This document shows positions 9,124-17,008 of a stretch of DNA of 42,013 nucleotides, one piece after another. Numbering within the stretch: the stretch's first letter is position 1; every line of letters starts with the position of its first letter. The position numbers and the translations under genes are program-made. Source of the DNA: JARYMI01 sp037444845 (GTDB lineage Bacteria; Acidobacteriota; Aminicenantia; Aminicenantales; UBA8522); assembly GCA_037444845.1 (NCBI GenBank), contig JBBILQ010000018.1, positions 1-42,013 on the forward strand, in the 5' to 3' direction. Under the pieces are notes generated by a model. That model did no database searches. It was not told the DNA's origin and was given only the letters and a program-made list of their open reading frames with translations.

Positions 9124-10740
9124 GTGAAAAGATGGAACGGCTGGGGAAGCGACGCGTACGAATATCCTGTGCCTCTCGCCGCTCAGGACTTTCTGGCCGA
9201 GGCTATCGGTCCCTCCGAACCCGGGCCGTCAGCGAAGTTCGAGGACCTCGTCGAACGCGTTCCAGAGAGTCGCCTGCCCGGTGATGCCCTGATAAGCCGC
9301 GACCCGGCTGAAAGACTCCGTCATGCGCGCGGCCAGTCGCTTCCTGACTGGATCTCTCTCCGGTACGGATCTATCGACAGTTTTCCGGACGGTGTGGCCC
9401 GGCCCGCTTCAGAAGAGGAGGTCGAGAAAATCCTTGGCTTCGCCGCTGCCACGGGGGCGCAGCTCATCCCCTACGGCGGCGGGACGAGCGTTGTCGGACA
9501 CATCAACCCGCCGAGAAACGGGCCGCCTGTCCTGACAGTCAACTTAGAGAGGATGCGCCGGATGTCGGAGCTCGATGAATCCAGCCGGCTGGCCACGTTT
9601 GAGGCCGGAGTGAGCGGCCCTCATCTTGAAGCTCAGCTCAGGGCCCGCGGGTTCACGCTGGGCCATTTTCCGCAGTCTTTCGAATACTCCACTCTGGGAG
9701 GATGGATCGCCACTCGTTCGAGCGGCCAGCAATCCCTCTACTACGGCCGGATCGAAGACATGTACGCGGGCGGAAGGATGATCGCGCCCGCGGGCATCCT
9801 GGAGATGCCGCCGTTTCCGGCCAGCGCGGCCGGCCCGGACCTGCGCGAAGCTGTTCTCGGTTCGGAGGGCAGGATGGGCATCATCACGAGCGCCGTCGTC
9901 CGCGTCAGCCCTCTGCCGGAGTCCGAAAGATTCTACGGCCTTTTCTTCCCCGACTGGGGCCAGGGAGTCGCCGCGGTGAAAGAAATGGCCCAGGAGAAAC
10001 TCGGGCTCTCGATGATCCGGCTGAGCGACAGCGTCGAGACAACGACCAGCTTGAACCTCATCGGGAACGAGCGCCTTGTCCGCCTGCTCAACGGCCTGCT
10101 GCGCGTTCGGGGGCTCAAGGAGGAGAAGTCCCAGCTCTTCATCGGCGTTACCGGAAGCGAAGCCCAAGTAAAGCGCATCCGTCGCCGGGCGCTCGACATT
10201 GCCCGGGCTCATGGCGGCGTCCATGTCGGCCGAAAAATGGGGAGCGAATGGCGGAAGAGCCGCTTCAAAACGCCCTATCTGCGGAACACCCTCTGGGATT
10301 TCGGCTACGCCGTCGATACGCTGGAAACAGCGCTGAGCTGGACGAACCTCCCCGCGGCCGCAGACGCAGTCCTCGGAACGTTGAGGCGGGGGATTGATGA
10401 CTGGGGCGAGCGCGTTCTCGCCTTCGCCCACATCTCGCATGTCTATCCGACGGGCGCCAGCATTTATGTCACCTATGTTTTCAGGTTAGCAAGGACCGCC
10501 GAGGAGACGCTCGAACGATGGCAGAAGCTCAAGGCGGCCGCCAGCCGGGCGATCCTCCGACACGGCGGGACGATCTCCCATCAACACGGGGTCGGCCTCG
10601 ACCACGAGCCCTGGTTAGAGGAGGAAAAAGGCCGGCTGGGCCTCGAGTCCATCGCCGCGCTGGCGAGAATCTTTGACCCCAAAGGGATCATGAACCCGGG
10701 AAAGCTCATCGCCGATAGACGGCCGCGAGAAAGAAAATGA
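9124..10740 (+). CDS. FAD-binding oxidase, alkyldihydroxyacetonephosphate synthase (AGPS) type
   Basis: Predicted flavoenzyme that exchanges the acyl chain of acyl-DHAP for a fatty alcohol, giving the ether bond of alkyl-DHAP. The N-terminal RWNGWGSD and the FAD-binding PCMH domain (PYGGGTSVVGH at about 116; HFPQSFEYSTLGGWIATRSS with YGRIEDM) match AGPS proteins closely. The C-terminal FAD-oxidase cap ends in DPKGIMNPGKL. The active-site His cluster, HHH in the mammalian enzyme, reads S485-H-Q-H-G here, so the middle His is Gln. The start is GTG 9124, supported by AAGGAGG 7 bp upstream. The stop overlaps the GlpD-like start (ATGA). D-lactate dehydrogenase-type oxidases share the fold but lack the FPQSFEYSTLGGW motif. 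Confidence 0.8.
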   Translation: MKRWNGWGSDAYEYPVPLAAQDFLAEAIGPSEPGPSAKFEDLVERVPESRLPGDALISRDPAERLRHARGQSLPDWISLRYGSIDSFPDGVARPASEEEVEKILGFAAATGAQLIPYGGGTSVVGHINPPRNGPPVLTVNLERMRRMSELDESSRLATFEAGVSGPHLEAQLRARGFTLGHFPQSFEYSTLGGWIATRSSGQQSLYYGRIEDMYAGGRMIAPAGILEMPPFPASAAGPDLREAVLGSEGRMGIITSAVVRVSPLPESERFYGLFFPDWGQGVAAVKEMAQEKLGLSMIRLSDSVETTTSLNLIGNERLVRLLNGLLRVRGLKEEKSQLFIGVTGSEAQVKRIRRRALDIARAHGGVHVGRKMGSEWRKSRFKTPYLRNTLWDFGYAVDTLETALSWTNLPAAADAVLGTLRRGIDDWGERVLAFAHISHVYPTGASIYVTYVFRLARTAEETLERWQKLKAAASRAILRHGGTISHQHGVGLDHEPWLEEEKGRLGLESIAALARIFDPKGIMNPGKLIADRRPRERK

Positions 10741-12350
10741 ACCCCTCTGAGTACCGCTCGCCCTGGACGCCCGGCTGGAGGGAAAAAGAATGGGCGAGGC
10801 TGGGGAAAGAAAAATGGGATCTTATCATCGTCGGCGGCGGGATCACCGGGGCGGGAATTCTGGCCCTGGCTGCCCGGGCCGGGGTGCGCGCGCTGCTCTT
10901 AGAGAAGGGCGATTTTGCTTCCGGGACCTCCAGCCGAAGCTCCAAGATGGTTCATGGCGGGCTGCGCTACCTGAAACATTTCCAGATCAAACTCACCAGA
11001 GAAAGCGTCAGGGAACGCCAGATGCTCCTCGAGGCGGCTCCCGGCCTCGTCGAGCCGCTCGGCTTCATCTATCCTGTTTATGAGGGCGAAAAACCCAGTC
11101 CCTGGCTCCTTGAAGTGGGGCTGGGCATCTACACCCATTTGGCTCCGGACGCGGGCGACTACCAGCGCCTTGACGCTGTCGACCTCAGCCTGATGGCGCC
11201 CGGGCTGAAGACACACAACCTGGAGCGGGCCTATCGGTATATGGACGCGCAGACGGATGATGCCCGGCTTGTGCTGAGGGTGATCCACGACGGCCTCATC
11301 GCCGGGGAGGGTCGAGCCCGCGCCGCAGCCCTTAATTATGCGGCAGCGACCGCTCTCCTGAAAAAGGGAGGCCGCGTGGCGGGAGTGGTGGCGCGAGACG
11401 AAATGACCGGGAAGGAGGAAGAAGCGAGGGCCAGCCTGGTGATAAACGCCACGGGCGCCTGGGCTGACCAGCTTCGCCACGAAGTCGGCGAGCCGCGTCG
11501 CCTGCGGCCGCTTCGAGGCAGCCATCTTTTCTTCAGCCTGGAACGGTTCCCGGTTTACCAGGCCATTGCTTTCAGCCATCCCGATGACGGCCGGCCCGTG
11601 TTTGTCTATCCGTGGGAGGGGGTGGCGCTGGTCGGCACGACGGACATCGACCACCCGCTTCCGCTCGAGAGAGAAGCAGCCATCTCGGCCGAAGAAGCCG
11701 ACTATCTGCTGCGGGCCGTGCAATCTCATTTTCCCGAGCTCGGCCTGGAGAAGAAGGATGTGATAAGCACTCAGGCCGGCGTTCGCCCCGTTGTCGACAC
11801 GGGAAAGGCTGACCCCTCCGCTGAGAGCCGCGACCATGTGATCTGGCATGAGCACGGGTTGTTGACCGTGACAGGAGGCAAGCTGACGACCTTCCGTCTG
11901 ATCGCCGTTGATGCCCTTCGGGAAGCCCACCGCGTCAATCCAGATATCCCGGAGCCGGGTTCAAACGTTAAAGTGATGGAAGCGTTCGACCCAGCCAGAG
12001 CCATCCCAGGTACCACCCGGGAATCGGCCAGGCGCCTCTGGGGACGCTACGGAGCGGCTGCGTCTCATCTCGCTGCTTCATTTCCAGACCTTCTTGAGCG
12101 CATTGCGGGCACTCCCTATCTCAAGGCCGAGTTGGCATGGGCAGCCGGCCATGAACCCGTCTGTCATCTCGATGACCTGATGCTCCGTTGTTTCAGGTTC
12201 GGAATCCTCACGCCTGACGGCGGGCAGAGACTTCTCGAAGAGTTCACCCCCCTGCTCAAGGAGCAATTGGGGTGGAAAGATGAGCGGTGGACTGAGGAGG
12301 TTAAGCGCTATGGCCGCATCTGGAAAGAAGCCCAATTTGGTCATCGTTAA
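10737..12350 (+). CDS. glpD: FAD-dependent glycerol-3-phosphate dehydrogenase (GlpD family)
   Basis: Predicted membrane-associated flavoprotein interconverting glycerol-3-phosphate and DHAP. The Rossmann motif DLIIVGGGITGAG is at about residues 27-39. FASGTSSRSSKMVHGGLRYL is the family hallmark, followed by MDAQTDDARLVL, LVINATGAWAD and LTVTGGKLTTFRLIA. A DAO_C-like C-terminal domain completes 537 aa, the usual length. It overlaps the AGPS-like gene by 4 bp, and the lipid-kinase gene starts inside its 3' end. Next to an AGPS homologue, it may supply DHAP or reduce alkyl-DHAP rather than serve glycerol catabolism: no glycerol kinase or facilitator is adjacent. That role is inference. Confidence 0.88.
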   Translation: MNPSEYRSPWTPGWREKEWARLGKEKWDLIIVGGGITGAGILALAARAGVRALLLEKGDFASGTSSRSSKMVHGGLRYLKHFQIKLTRESVRERQMLLEAAPGLVEPLGFIYPVYEGEKPSPWLLEVGLGIYTHLAPDAGDYQRLDAVDLSLMAPGLKTHNLERAYRYMDAQTDDARLVLRVIHDGLIAGEGRARAAALNYAAATALLKKGGRVAGVVARDEMTGKEEEARASLVINATGAWADQLRHEVGEPRRLRPLRGSHLFFSLERFPVYQAIAFSHPDDGRPVFVYPWEGVALVGTTDIDHPLPLEREAAISAEEADYLLRAVQSHFPELGLEKKDVISTQAGVRPVVDTGKADPSAESRDHVIWHEHGLLTVTGGKLTTFRLIAVDALREAHRVNPDIPEPGSNVKVMEAFDPARAIPGTTRESARRLWGRYGAAASHLAASFPDLLERIAGTPYLKAELAWAAGHEPVCHLDDLMLRCFRFGILTPDGGQRLLEEFTPLLKEQLGWKDERWTEEVKRYGRIWKEAQFGHR

Positions 12351-13281
12351 TCCAAGCGCAGCAGGAGGCAAGGCCGAGGCTATTTTCGAGAGCGTGAAAG
12401 GCCGTCTGAAAGAGGCGCTGGGCGAGCTCATTGTCGCGGTTAGCAGGCGGCCTGAAGACCTGGCCGGCCACATAAACGCGGCCGCCGAAGCCGGGGCAGA
12501 ACGCCTGATCGCTGTCGGCGGCGACGGGACCAACCACGCCGTGGTCAATGCCTTGGTCAACCGGTCTCGCAAAACGCCGGTCTCCATGGCTTTTGGCAGC
12601 CTTCCCGTGGGCACCGGGAGTGATTGGGCTCGCGCTCTGGGCGTGCCCGCTGACCTTGACGTTGCGGTGGGCTGGCTGGCCCGGGCTCACCCCACGGCCT
12701 GCGACCTGGGTCGCGTGGAATATTCTGACCCAACGCAGGGAAGCTCGAGAGTCAGCCGCGTCTTCCTCAACATCGCCAGCGCCGGCGTCAGCGGAGAGGT
12801 CGATGCCCGCGTGAACCGGGCGCGGCGTCGGACGTCGGCCACATTCCTCCGCGCTACCGTCGCTACCCTGCTCAAGTACAGGCCCCAGCCGGTTGTCGTG
12901 GACTGCGACGGCGTGCGCTTTTACGAAGGGTCAAGCTACCTCTTGGCCGTGGCTAACGGCCGCTGCTTCGGGAGAGGGATGTGGGTTGCGCCCCACGCCT
13001 TGATCAACGACGGCCTGCTTGACGTCGTGCTCGTCGAGGGCATGCCCCGGCATCGCATCCTGCTGGCGCTCCAAACCGTTTTCAGCGGCCGCCATCTCGA
13101 CAGGAAAGACGTTCACTGCACTCGCGCGGGCTCTGTCAAAGTTCATTCGGAGGACGGACCGTTGAGCCTTGACCTGGACGGCGAGGAAGCCTGCGGCCAG
13201 GATGTTGAGTTTACGGCCCTGCCGGGAGCGCTCACGATTCTCCTCCACCCGGCAGCCGACAAAATCCTGAAGAAGGCGTAA
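12310..13281 (+). CDS. Diacylglycerol kinase-family lipid kinase
   Basis: Predicted ATP-dependent lipid kinase of the DAGK_cat/YegS/LCB5 superfamily. Motifs are VIVNPSAAGGKAE at the start, the nucleotide-binding GGDGTNHAVVNAL at about 70, PVGTGSDWARAL at about 98-108, and a C-terminal beta-sandwich with LDLDGE. The start is ATG 12310: GAGGAGG at 12294-12300 gives a 9-bp spacing, which is better than the in-frame ATG at 12280. It then overlaps the GlpD-like gene by 41 bp. It is the third gene of the operon and probably phosphorylates a diradyl- or alkyl-acylglycerol, returning it to phospholipid synthesis (inference). Confidence 0.85.
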   Translation: MAASGKKPNLVIVNPSAAGGKAEAIFESVKGRLKEALGELIVAVSRRPEDLAGHINAAAEAGAERLIAVGGDGTNHAVVNALVNRSRKTPVSMAFGSLPVGTGSDWARALGVPADLDVAVGWLARAHPTACDLGRVEYSDPTQGSSRVSRVFLNIASAGVSGEVDARVNRARRRTSATFLRATVATLLKYRPQPVVVDCDGVRFYEGSSYLLAVANGRCFGRGMWVAPHALINDGLLDVVLVEGMPRHRILLALQTVFSGRHLDRKDVHCTRAGSVKVHSEDGPLSLDLDGEEACGQDVEFTALPGALTILLHPAADKILKKA

Positions 13282-13319
13282 ACGGCCTCCTCAAGTCAGA
13301 CCCCTCGATCGCTTTTGCA

Positions 13320-13655
13320 TTAATAAAAAAGGCTGCCCTCGCTATCGCTTTTCATGTAGAGGAGGAGAATCCTCATGAGCATGACGATGATCCCTCCCGC
13401 CATGAGGAGCGCATAAACAGTCAAGAAAACGACCTGGAGCACGCTTTTCCTGCGGGAGGTATCCAGAGGAAAAAAGAGGTCGAACAGAGTCTTGCCGAAA
13501 AGGATGATCATGATGATGATCCCAAGGGAGGACCGGTAGAAATATTTCGTCGCGTCTTGAAGCCTGACTGTTTCGATGAAGACGAGAGGATAGAGCAGCC
13601 AGGCCGTGAAAATCCACAGAAAAACGAGCGCAACTGCGTTCTTCCATTTGCGCAT
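13320..13655 (-). CDS. Small membrane protein of unknown function (about 111 aa)
   Basis: Not a family I recognise. It has three strong hydrophobic segments (AVALVFLWIFTAWLLYPLVF, LGIIIMIILFGKTLFDLFF, and a long one from VVFLTVY to LLLYM) joined by short basic loops, and a polar C-terminus. I place the start at ATG 13655 (MRKWKN); an in-frame GTG at 13688 would add 11 residues that look less natural, and neither has a strong ribosome-binding site. It is convergent with the lipid-kinase gene and downstream of the DoxX/MauE gene on the same strand, 93 bp away. The transmembrane pattern makes it more likely real than a shadow frame. Confidence 0.6.
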   Translation of the reverse strand: MRKWKNAVALVFLWIFTAWLLYPLVFIETVRLQDATKYFYRSSLGIIIMIILFGKTLFDLFFPLDTSRRKSVLQVVFLTVYALLMAGGIIVMLMRILLLYMKSDSEGSLFY

Positions 13656-13748
13656 CGACGAAGCCAACGGGGAAACGGGCGCTCCCACGCCTTCATCATA
13701 TCACAGGAAGCCTGAAATGGGGACAGCTTATCTATTTACCGTATTTTT

Positions 13749-14201
13749 TCAGGGGGATGTGCTGGTTTTATCCGCGGGCGCAGTCCGGGGCTTTAAGGCC
13801 TGACTTCTCAAGATCGAAACCGAGAAAAAGAGAAGGAGGGCGTCAAGCAGAATAAGGCTGAGGTCGGCTTTTCGGCTGAAGCTGCCGAAGCAGCCGCAGG
13901 AGGTGTCGATGCCCCGGAGCAAAGCCAGCCCGACGAGGCCGATGAACATAGCGAGCAGCACGGAGATGATGAGAGCGCTCGAGCGCTTGAAGATGCCAAG
14001 GATCAGGAAACCGCCGCTCAGGACTTCCACCCATGGGAGAATGATAGCGATAAAAAAGACCATCTCATGCGGAAAAAACTGGTAATTCTTGATGCTCTGG
14101 GCAAACTCGAGCGGGTCGGCGACCTTGAGGACTCCGGCCCAGACAAAGACGCCGCCGACGATGAGCCGGAAGAGAAAAATGAGCCGCTTGCTTCGGATCA
14201 T
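13749..14201 (-). CDS. DoxX/MauE-family membrane protein with CGCFG motif
   Basis: A four-helix membrane protein of about 150 aa starting MIRSKRLIFLFRLIVGGVFV. The first helix ends FVWAGVLKVADP, typical of the DoxX/MauE family. The DTSCGCFGSFS motif carries the paired cysteines of MauE-like proteins, thought to act in thiol or disulfide redox. ATG 14201 is chosen because it overlaps the upstream rhodanese stop by ATGA and has GGAAG 7 bp before it; the longer in-frame start lies inside the rhodanese gene. Coupled translation with the rhodanese suggests a joint role in sulfur or disulfide transfer across the inner membrane. Confidence 0.8.
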   Translation of the reverse strand: MIRSKRLIFLFRLIVGGVFVWAGVLKVADPLEFAQSIKNYQFFPHEMVFFIAIILPWVEVLSGGFLILGIFKRSSALIISVLLAMFIGLVGLALLRGIDTSCGCFGSFSRKADLSLILLDALLLFFSVSILRSQALKPRTAPADKTSTSP

Positions 14202-14695
14202 GGCGATTCTTCCGCGGGCAGGCCGGCCGCGCTCCATTCTGCAAAGCCGCCCATAATGATCCTGACGTCCCTGAAGCCCTGACCGTGGATGAGCTTGGCC
14301 AGAGCGATGCTCGTTTGACAGCCTTCGCCCTCGCAGTAAACAACCAGAGTCCTCTCGGGCGACAGGGAAAGAGGCCCCTGCTTCAGCTTCTCCCTGACAT
14401 TTGCTGGATGTTTGACTTCATCAAGCGGCAGGCTGAGTGCGCCGGGGATGTGGCCTGAAACAAAATCCCCCCGCATCCGGCTGTCGATGAAAACAGCAAG
14501 CCCTCGGGCAAACAGGTCCCCTGCTTCGGCCAGAGTGATGAAGCGGAGGCCGGCGTACTTTTCCCGGTCGACGTACGCCTCTCTGAACTCGCCGCCAAAA
14601 AACCGGCGCATGAGCGAGAAATTCGCCGCCGCGCCGAGGAGGATGCTGACGGCGAGGATCACGCCGGTTTCTCGGACAAGCCTTTTTGCTTCCAT
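14198..14695 (-). CDS. Membrane-anchored rhodanese-domain protein
   Basis: A single rhodanese (sulfurtransferase) domain behind one N-terminal transmembrane helix (VILAVSILLGAAANFSLM), so the domain is probably periplasmic. Family motifs are FIDSRMRGDFVSGHIPGALSLP and the active-site loop VVYCEGEGCQTS, whose first Cys is the likely persulfide carrier; a second Cys lies in the same loop. The C-terminus GGFAEWSAAGLP is typical. ATG 14695 is preferred over two preceding TTG codons. It overlaps the MauE-like gene by 4 bp. Rhodanese-MauE pairs recur in bacteria, which fits a shared redox or sulfur job; the substrate is unknown. Confidence 0.85.
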   Translation of the reverse strand: MEAKRLVRETGVILAVSILLGAAANFSLMRRFFGGEFREAYVDREKYAGLRFITLAEAGDLFARGLAVFIDSRMRGDFVSGHIPGALSLPLDEVKHPANVREKLKQGPLSLSPERTLVVYCEGEGCQTSIALAKLIHGQGFRDVRIIMGGFAEWSAAGLPAEESP

Positions 14696-14747
14696 CAACA
14701 ATCCATCAACAACCCAGACGCTTGTTGGCCTGGCCCTGTCTCAAACC

Positions 14748-15944
14748 TCAGCCAAAGAGATTCTGATATTTTTCCAGGCCAGCCCTCAGGATTTTGATCG
14801 CTCGCTTGATCTTCTCCACCTCTAACACATAGGCGATCCGGGCTTCATCCAACCCCTTGCCTGGTGTCGAGTAGAACCCGGCAGCGGGAGCAACCATGAC
14901 CGTCTCGCCGTCAAGGTTGAACTCGCTCAACATCCAGACAACGAAGTGATCGCTGTCCTTGACCGGCAGTTTGACGGTGATGTAGAAAGCGCCCTGTGGT
15001 TTGTAAGCCACGACGCCGGGGATGCCGAGCAGACCCTCGTAGAGGACGTCGCGGCGCCGCTCGTATTCCTTGCGCACCGGCTTGAAATAGTCCATGCCCA
15101 TCTGGTAAGCGGCCAGGGCGGCCCGCTGCTCGACGCTGGGCGGACAGAGCCTTGCCTGGGCAAACCGCAAGATGGCCTGGAGAACGTCCGCGTTTCTGGT
15201 GATGACAGCGCCGATCCGCGCCCCGCAGCAGCTGAAGCGCTTGGAAATGCTGTCGACGACGATGACGCGCTCCTCGATATCATCGAGCTCAAGAACGCTC
15301 ATGTGCGCCGCGCCATCATAGACGAACTCCTTGTAGACCTCGTCACCGATAAGAAAAAGGTCGCGCTCCTTGACGATGGCAGCCACCCGCCGCAGCTCGT
15401 CGGGCGTGTAGACTGTGCCCATTGGGTTGTTCGGCGAGCAGAGGAGGATGGCTCTGGTGCGCCGGCTGACTGTCGACTCGATCTCCTTCCGGCCGGGCAG
15501 CCGGTAGCCGTCCTCAACGCGCAGGGTCAGCGGGACAATCCTGATCGAGGCGAACGAGGCATAGCCGTTGTAGTTGGTGTAGAACGGCTCGGGAATGATG
15601 ATTTCGTCGCCCGGGTCGGCCACGGCGCTGAAGGCAAAATGGATGGCTTCGGAACCGCCCGTTGTGATGATGACATTATCAGCAGTCAGAGGGATGTTGT
15701 AATGGCCGAAGTAGGCGGCGATGGCCTGGCGAAGCTCGAGGAACCCCTGGGCCGGCCCGTAGCTCAGGACATTGTCGTTGAAACTGTGAAAAGAATCGAT
15801 GACGGGCTTGGGAGTGGGAACGTCTGGGTCGCCGATATTCAGGAAATAGACCTTGATGCCTTTTCTGATGGCTTCATCGGCATACGGCTTGAATTTCCTG
15901 ATCGGCGAAGCCTGGATGGTGCGGCCGCGCTCGGAAATGCGCAT
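14748..15944 (-). CDS. Class I/II PLP-dependent aminotransferase (aspartate aminotransferase-like)
   Basis: A 398-aa fold-type I aminotransferase that moves amino groups between amino acids and 2-oxo acids. Motifs are YFLNIGDPDVPTP, LSYGPAQGFLELRQAIA, TTGGSEAIHFAF, LLCSPNNPMGTVY (PLP Asn region), DEVYKEFVYDG and VDSISKRFSCCGARIG with the Schiff-base Lys. A C-terminal Arg for the carboxylate is expected in the DEARIAYVLE stretch. ATG 15944 is supported by GAGGAG 9 bp upstream and a promoter-like box at 15980-16009. The exact amino-acid specificity cannot be set from sequence; the adjacent pyrimidine operon is divergent and need not be related. Confidence 0.88.
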   Translation of the reverse strand: MRISERGRTIQASPIRKFKPYADEAIRKGIKVYFLNIGDPDVPTPKPVIDSFHSFNDNVLSYGPAQGFLELRQAIAAYFGHYNIPLTADNVIITTGGSEAIHFAFSAVADPGDEIIIPEPFYTNYNGYASFASIRIVPLTLRVEDGYRLPGRKEIESTVSRRTRAILLCSPNNPMGTVYTPDELRRVAAIVKERDLFLIGDEVYKEFVYDGAAHMSVLELDDIEERVIVVDSISKRFSCCGARIGAVITRNADVLQAILRFAQARLCPPSVEQRAALAAYQMGMDYFKPVRKEYERRRDVLYEGLLGIPGVVAYKPQGAFYITVKLPVKDSDHFVVWMLSEFNLDGETVMVAPAAGFYSTPGKGLDEARIAYVLEVEKIKRAIKILRAGLEKYQNLFG

Positions 15945-15979
15945 AGATGATTGCTCCTCTAAAACATGATGATAGATTG

Positions 15980-16009
15980 ATTATCCGATAAAAAACGCCG
16001 GTTTGTCAA
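15980..16009 (-). promoter_or_regulatory. Putative promoter of the aminotransferase gene
   Basis: On the minus strand: TTGACA (16009-16004), 18-bp spacer, GATAAT (15985-15980), about 35 bp before the start codon. The promoter proposed for the pyrimidine operon begins 13 bp to the right on the other strand, so the two are back to back. Confidence 0.5.
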
Positions 16010-16021
16010 AAATTGTGCGGC

Positions 16022-16050
16022 TTGCCAAACGGGAGCGATTCTGATATTTT
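16022..16050 (+). promoter_or_regulatory. Putative promoter of the pyrK-pyrD-pyrF operon
   Basis: TTGCCA (16022-16027), 17-bp spacer, TATTTT (16045-16050). AAGG at 16060-16063 lies 6 bp before ATG 16070. The short leader leaves no room for a pyrimidine attenuator or PyrR-type element. Confidence 0.4.
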
Positions 16051-16069
16051 GGCGGAGACAAGGCGATTG

Positions 16070-17008
16070 ATGCACAAGGACCCCGGCGCGCCCATCCTGC
16101 GCAAAGAAAGCTGGGGAGATTATTGTCTCCTCCGTCTTAAATCTCCGGCAATCGCTCGCGAAGCCAGGCCGGGGCAGTTCATGATGGTCCGGGTCAGCAG
16201 CCAGCCTTACCCGCTTCTTCGGCGGCCCTTCAGCATACACGCCCGCACGGGGGAGACGGTCGAGATATTTTTTTCCCGGGTGGGTCTGGGGACCGATATC
16301 CTGGCCAAGAAAAGAACGGGCGAGACGCTCGACATCCTTGGCCCGCTGGGCAGGGGCTTTGCGATCGGCGGAGGCGGCGGTGACCGGGGCAAAGAACAAG
16401 AACCGGGCAATCTGGCGCCGACCGAGAGCCTGAAGGGGAAAAAAGTCTTCCTTGTCGGAGGGGGAAGAGGCATAGCCCCGCTGTATTTTCTCGCCCGGGA
16501 GTTAAAAAAACAAGACGCTGTCCCGATCATTTTTTACGGCGGAAAGACAAAATCCGACCTGCCTCTCGCAGACCGGTTCAAGGCGCATGAATTCGGGCTC
16601 TTAGTCTCAACCGATGACGGCTCGTCTGGCTTCCACGGGTTTGCCAGCGCCATGGTGGAGGCAGAGCTGACCCGGTTGGCCGCGCTTCCGATGGCTCCTG
16701 AGCCGCCTGATTGGGCAGACGCGCCCAGAAAATTGAGGCCTGCCCTGGCTGCCAGCTATGCGCTGACAGGGTTTCCCGCCAGGATTTATGCCTGCGGACC
16801 GGAAGCCATGATGAGCAGAATCGCCGCGCTGGCCGATCGGTGCCGCATCCCCGCAAAGTTTTCTCTCGAGGCCGTCATGGGATGCGGTATTGGCGCTTGC
16901 TGGGGCTGCGTCAGGAACATCAGGCGCGGGGACAAGGTTGAGTGGCTGAAGGTCTGCCAGGAGGGACCTGTCTTCGAGAGATCTGAAATCGTCTGGGAAA
17001 ATGAATGA
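16070..17008 (+). CDS. pyrK: Dihydroorotate dehydrogenase B, electron transfer subunit PyrK
   Basis: Predicted FAD/[2Fe-2S] subunit that passes electrons from dihydroorotate oxidation to NAD+. The FAD-binding motif RRPFSIHAR lies near the N-terminus, the NAD-binding VFLVGGGRGIAPLYFLA follows, and the C-terminal cysteine set CGIGACWGC plus VCQEGPVF (residues about 271-296) holds the 2Fe-2S cluster. ATG 16070 (MHKDPG) is chosen: it has AAGG 6 bp upstream and agrees with the promoter. The longer ATG 16013 start would read through the promoter. At about 312 aa it is longer than typical PyrK (about 260), with low-complexity inserts near residues 105-120 (GGGGDRGKEQEPGN) and 215-230. The stop overlaps pyrD by 4 bp. 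Confidence 0.9.
   Translation: MHKDPGAPILRKESWGDYCLLRLKSPAIAREARPGQFMMVRVSSQPYPLLRRPFSIHARTGETVEIFFSRVGLGTDILAKKRTGETLDILGPLGRGFAIGGGGGDRGKEQEPGNLAPTESLKGKKVFLVGGGRGIAPLYFLARELKKQDAVPIIFYGGKTKSDLPLADRFKAHEFGLLVSTDDGSSGFHGFASAMVEAELTRLAALPMAPEPPDWADAPRKLRPALAASYALTGFPARIYACGPEAMMSRIAALADRCRIPAKFSLEAVMGCGIGACWGCVRNIRRGDKVEWLKVCQEGPVFERSEIVWENE

Noticed and set aside
16013..16069. Longer PyrK starting at ATG 16013
   Set aside because: The added residues are encoded across the proposed promoter and are not typical of PyrK.
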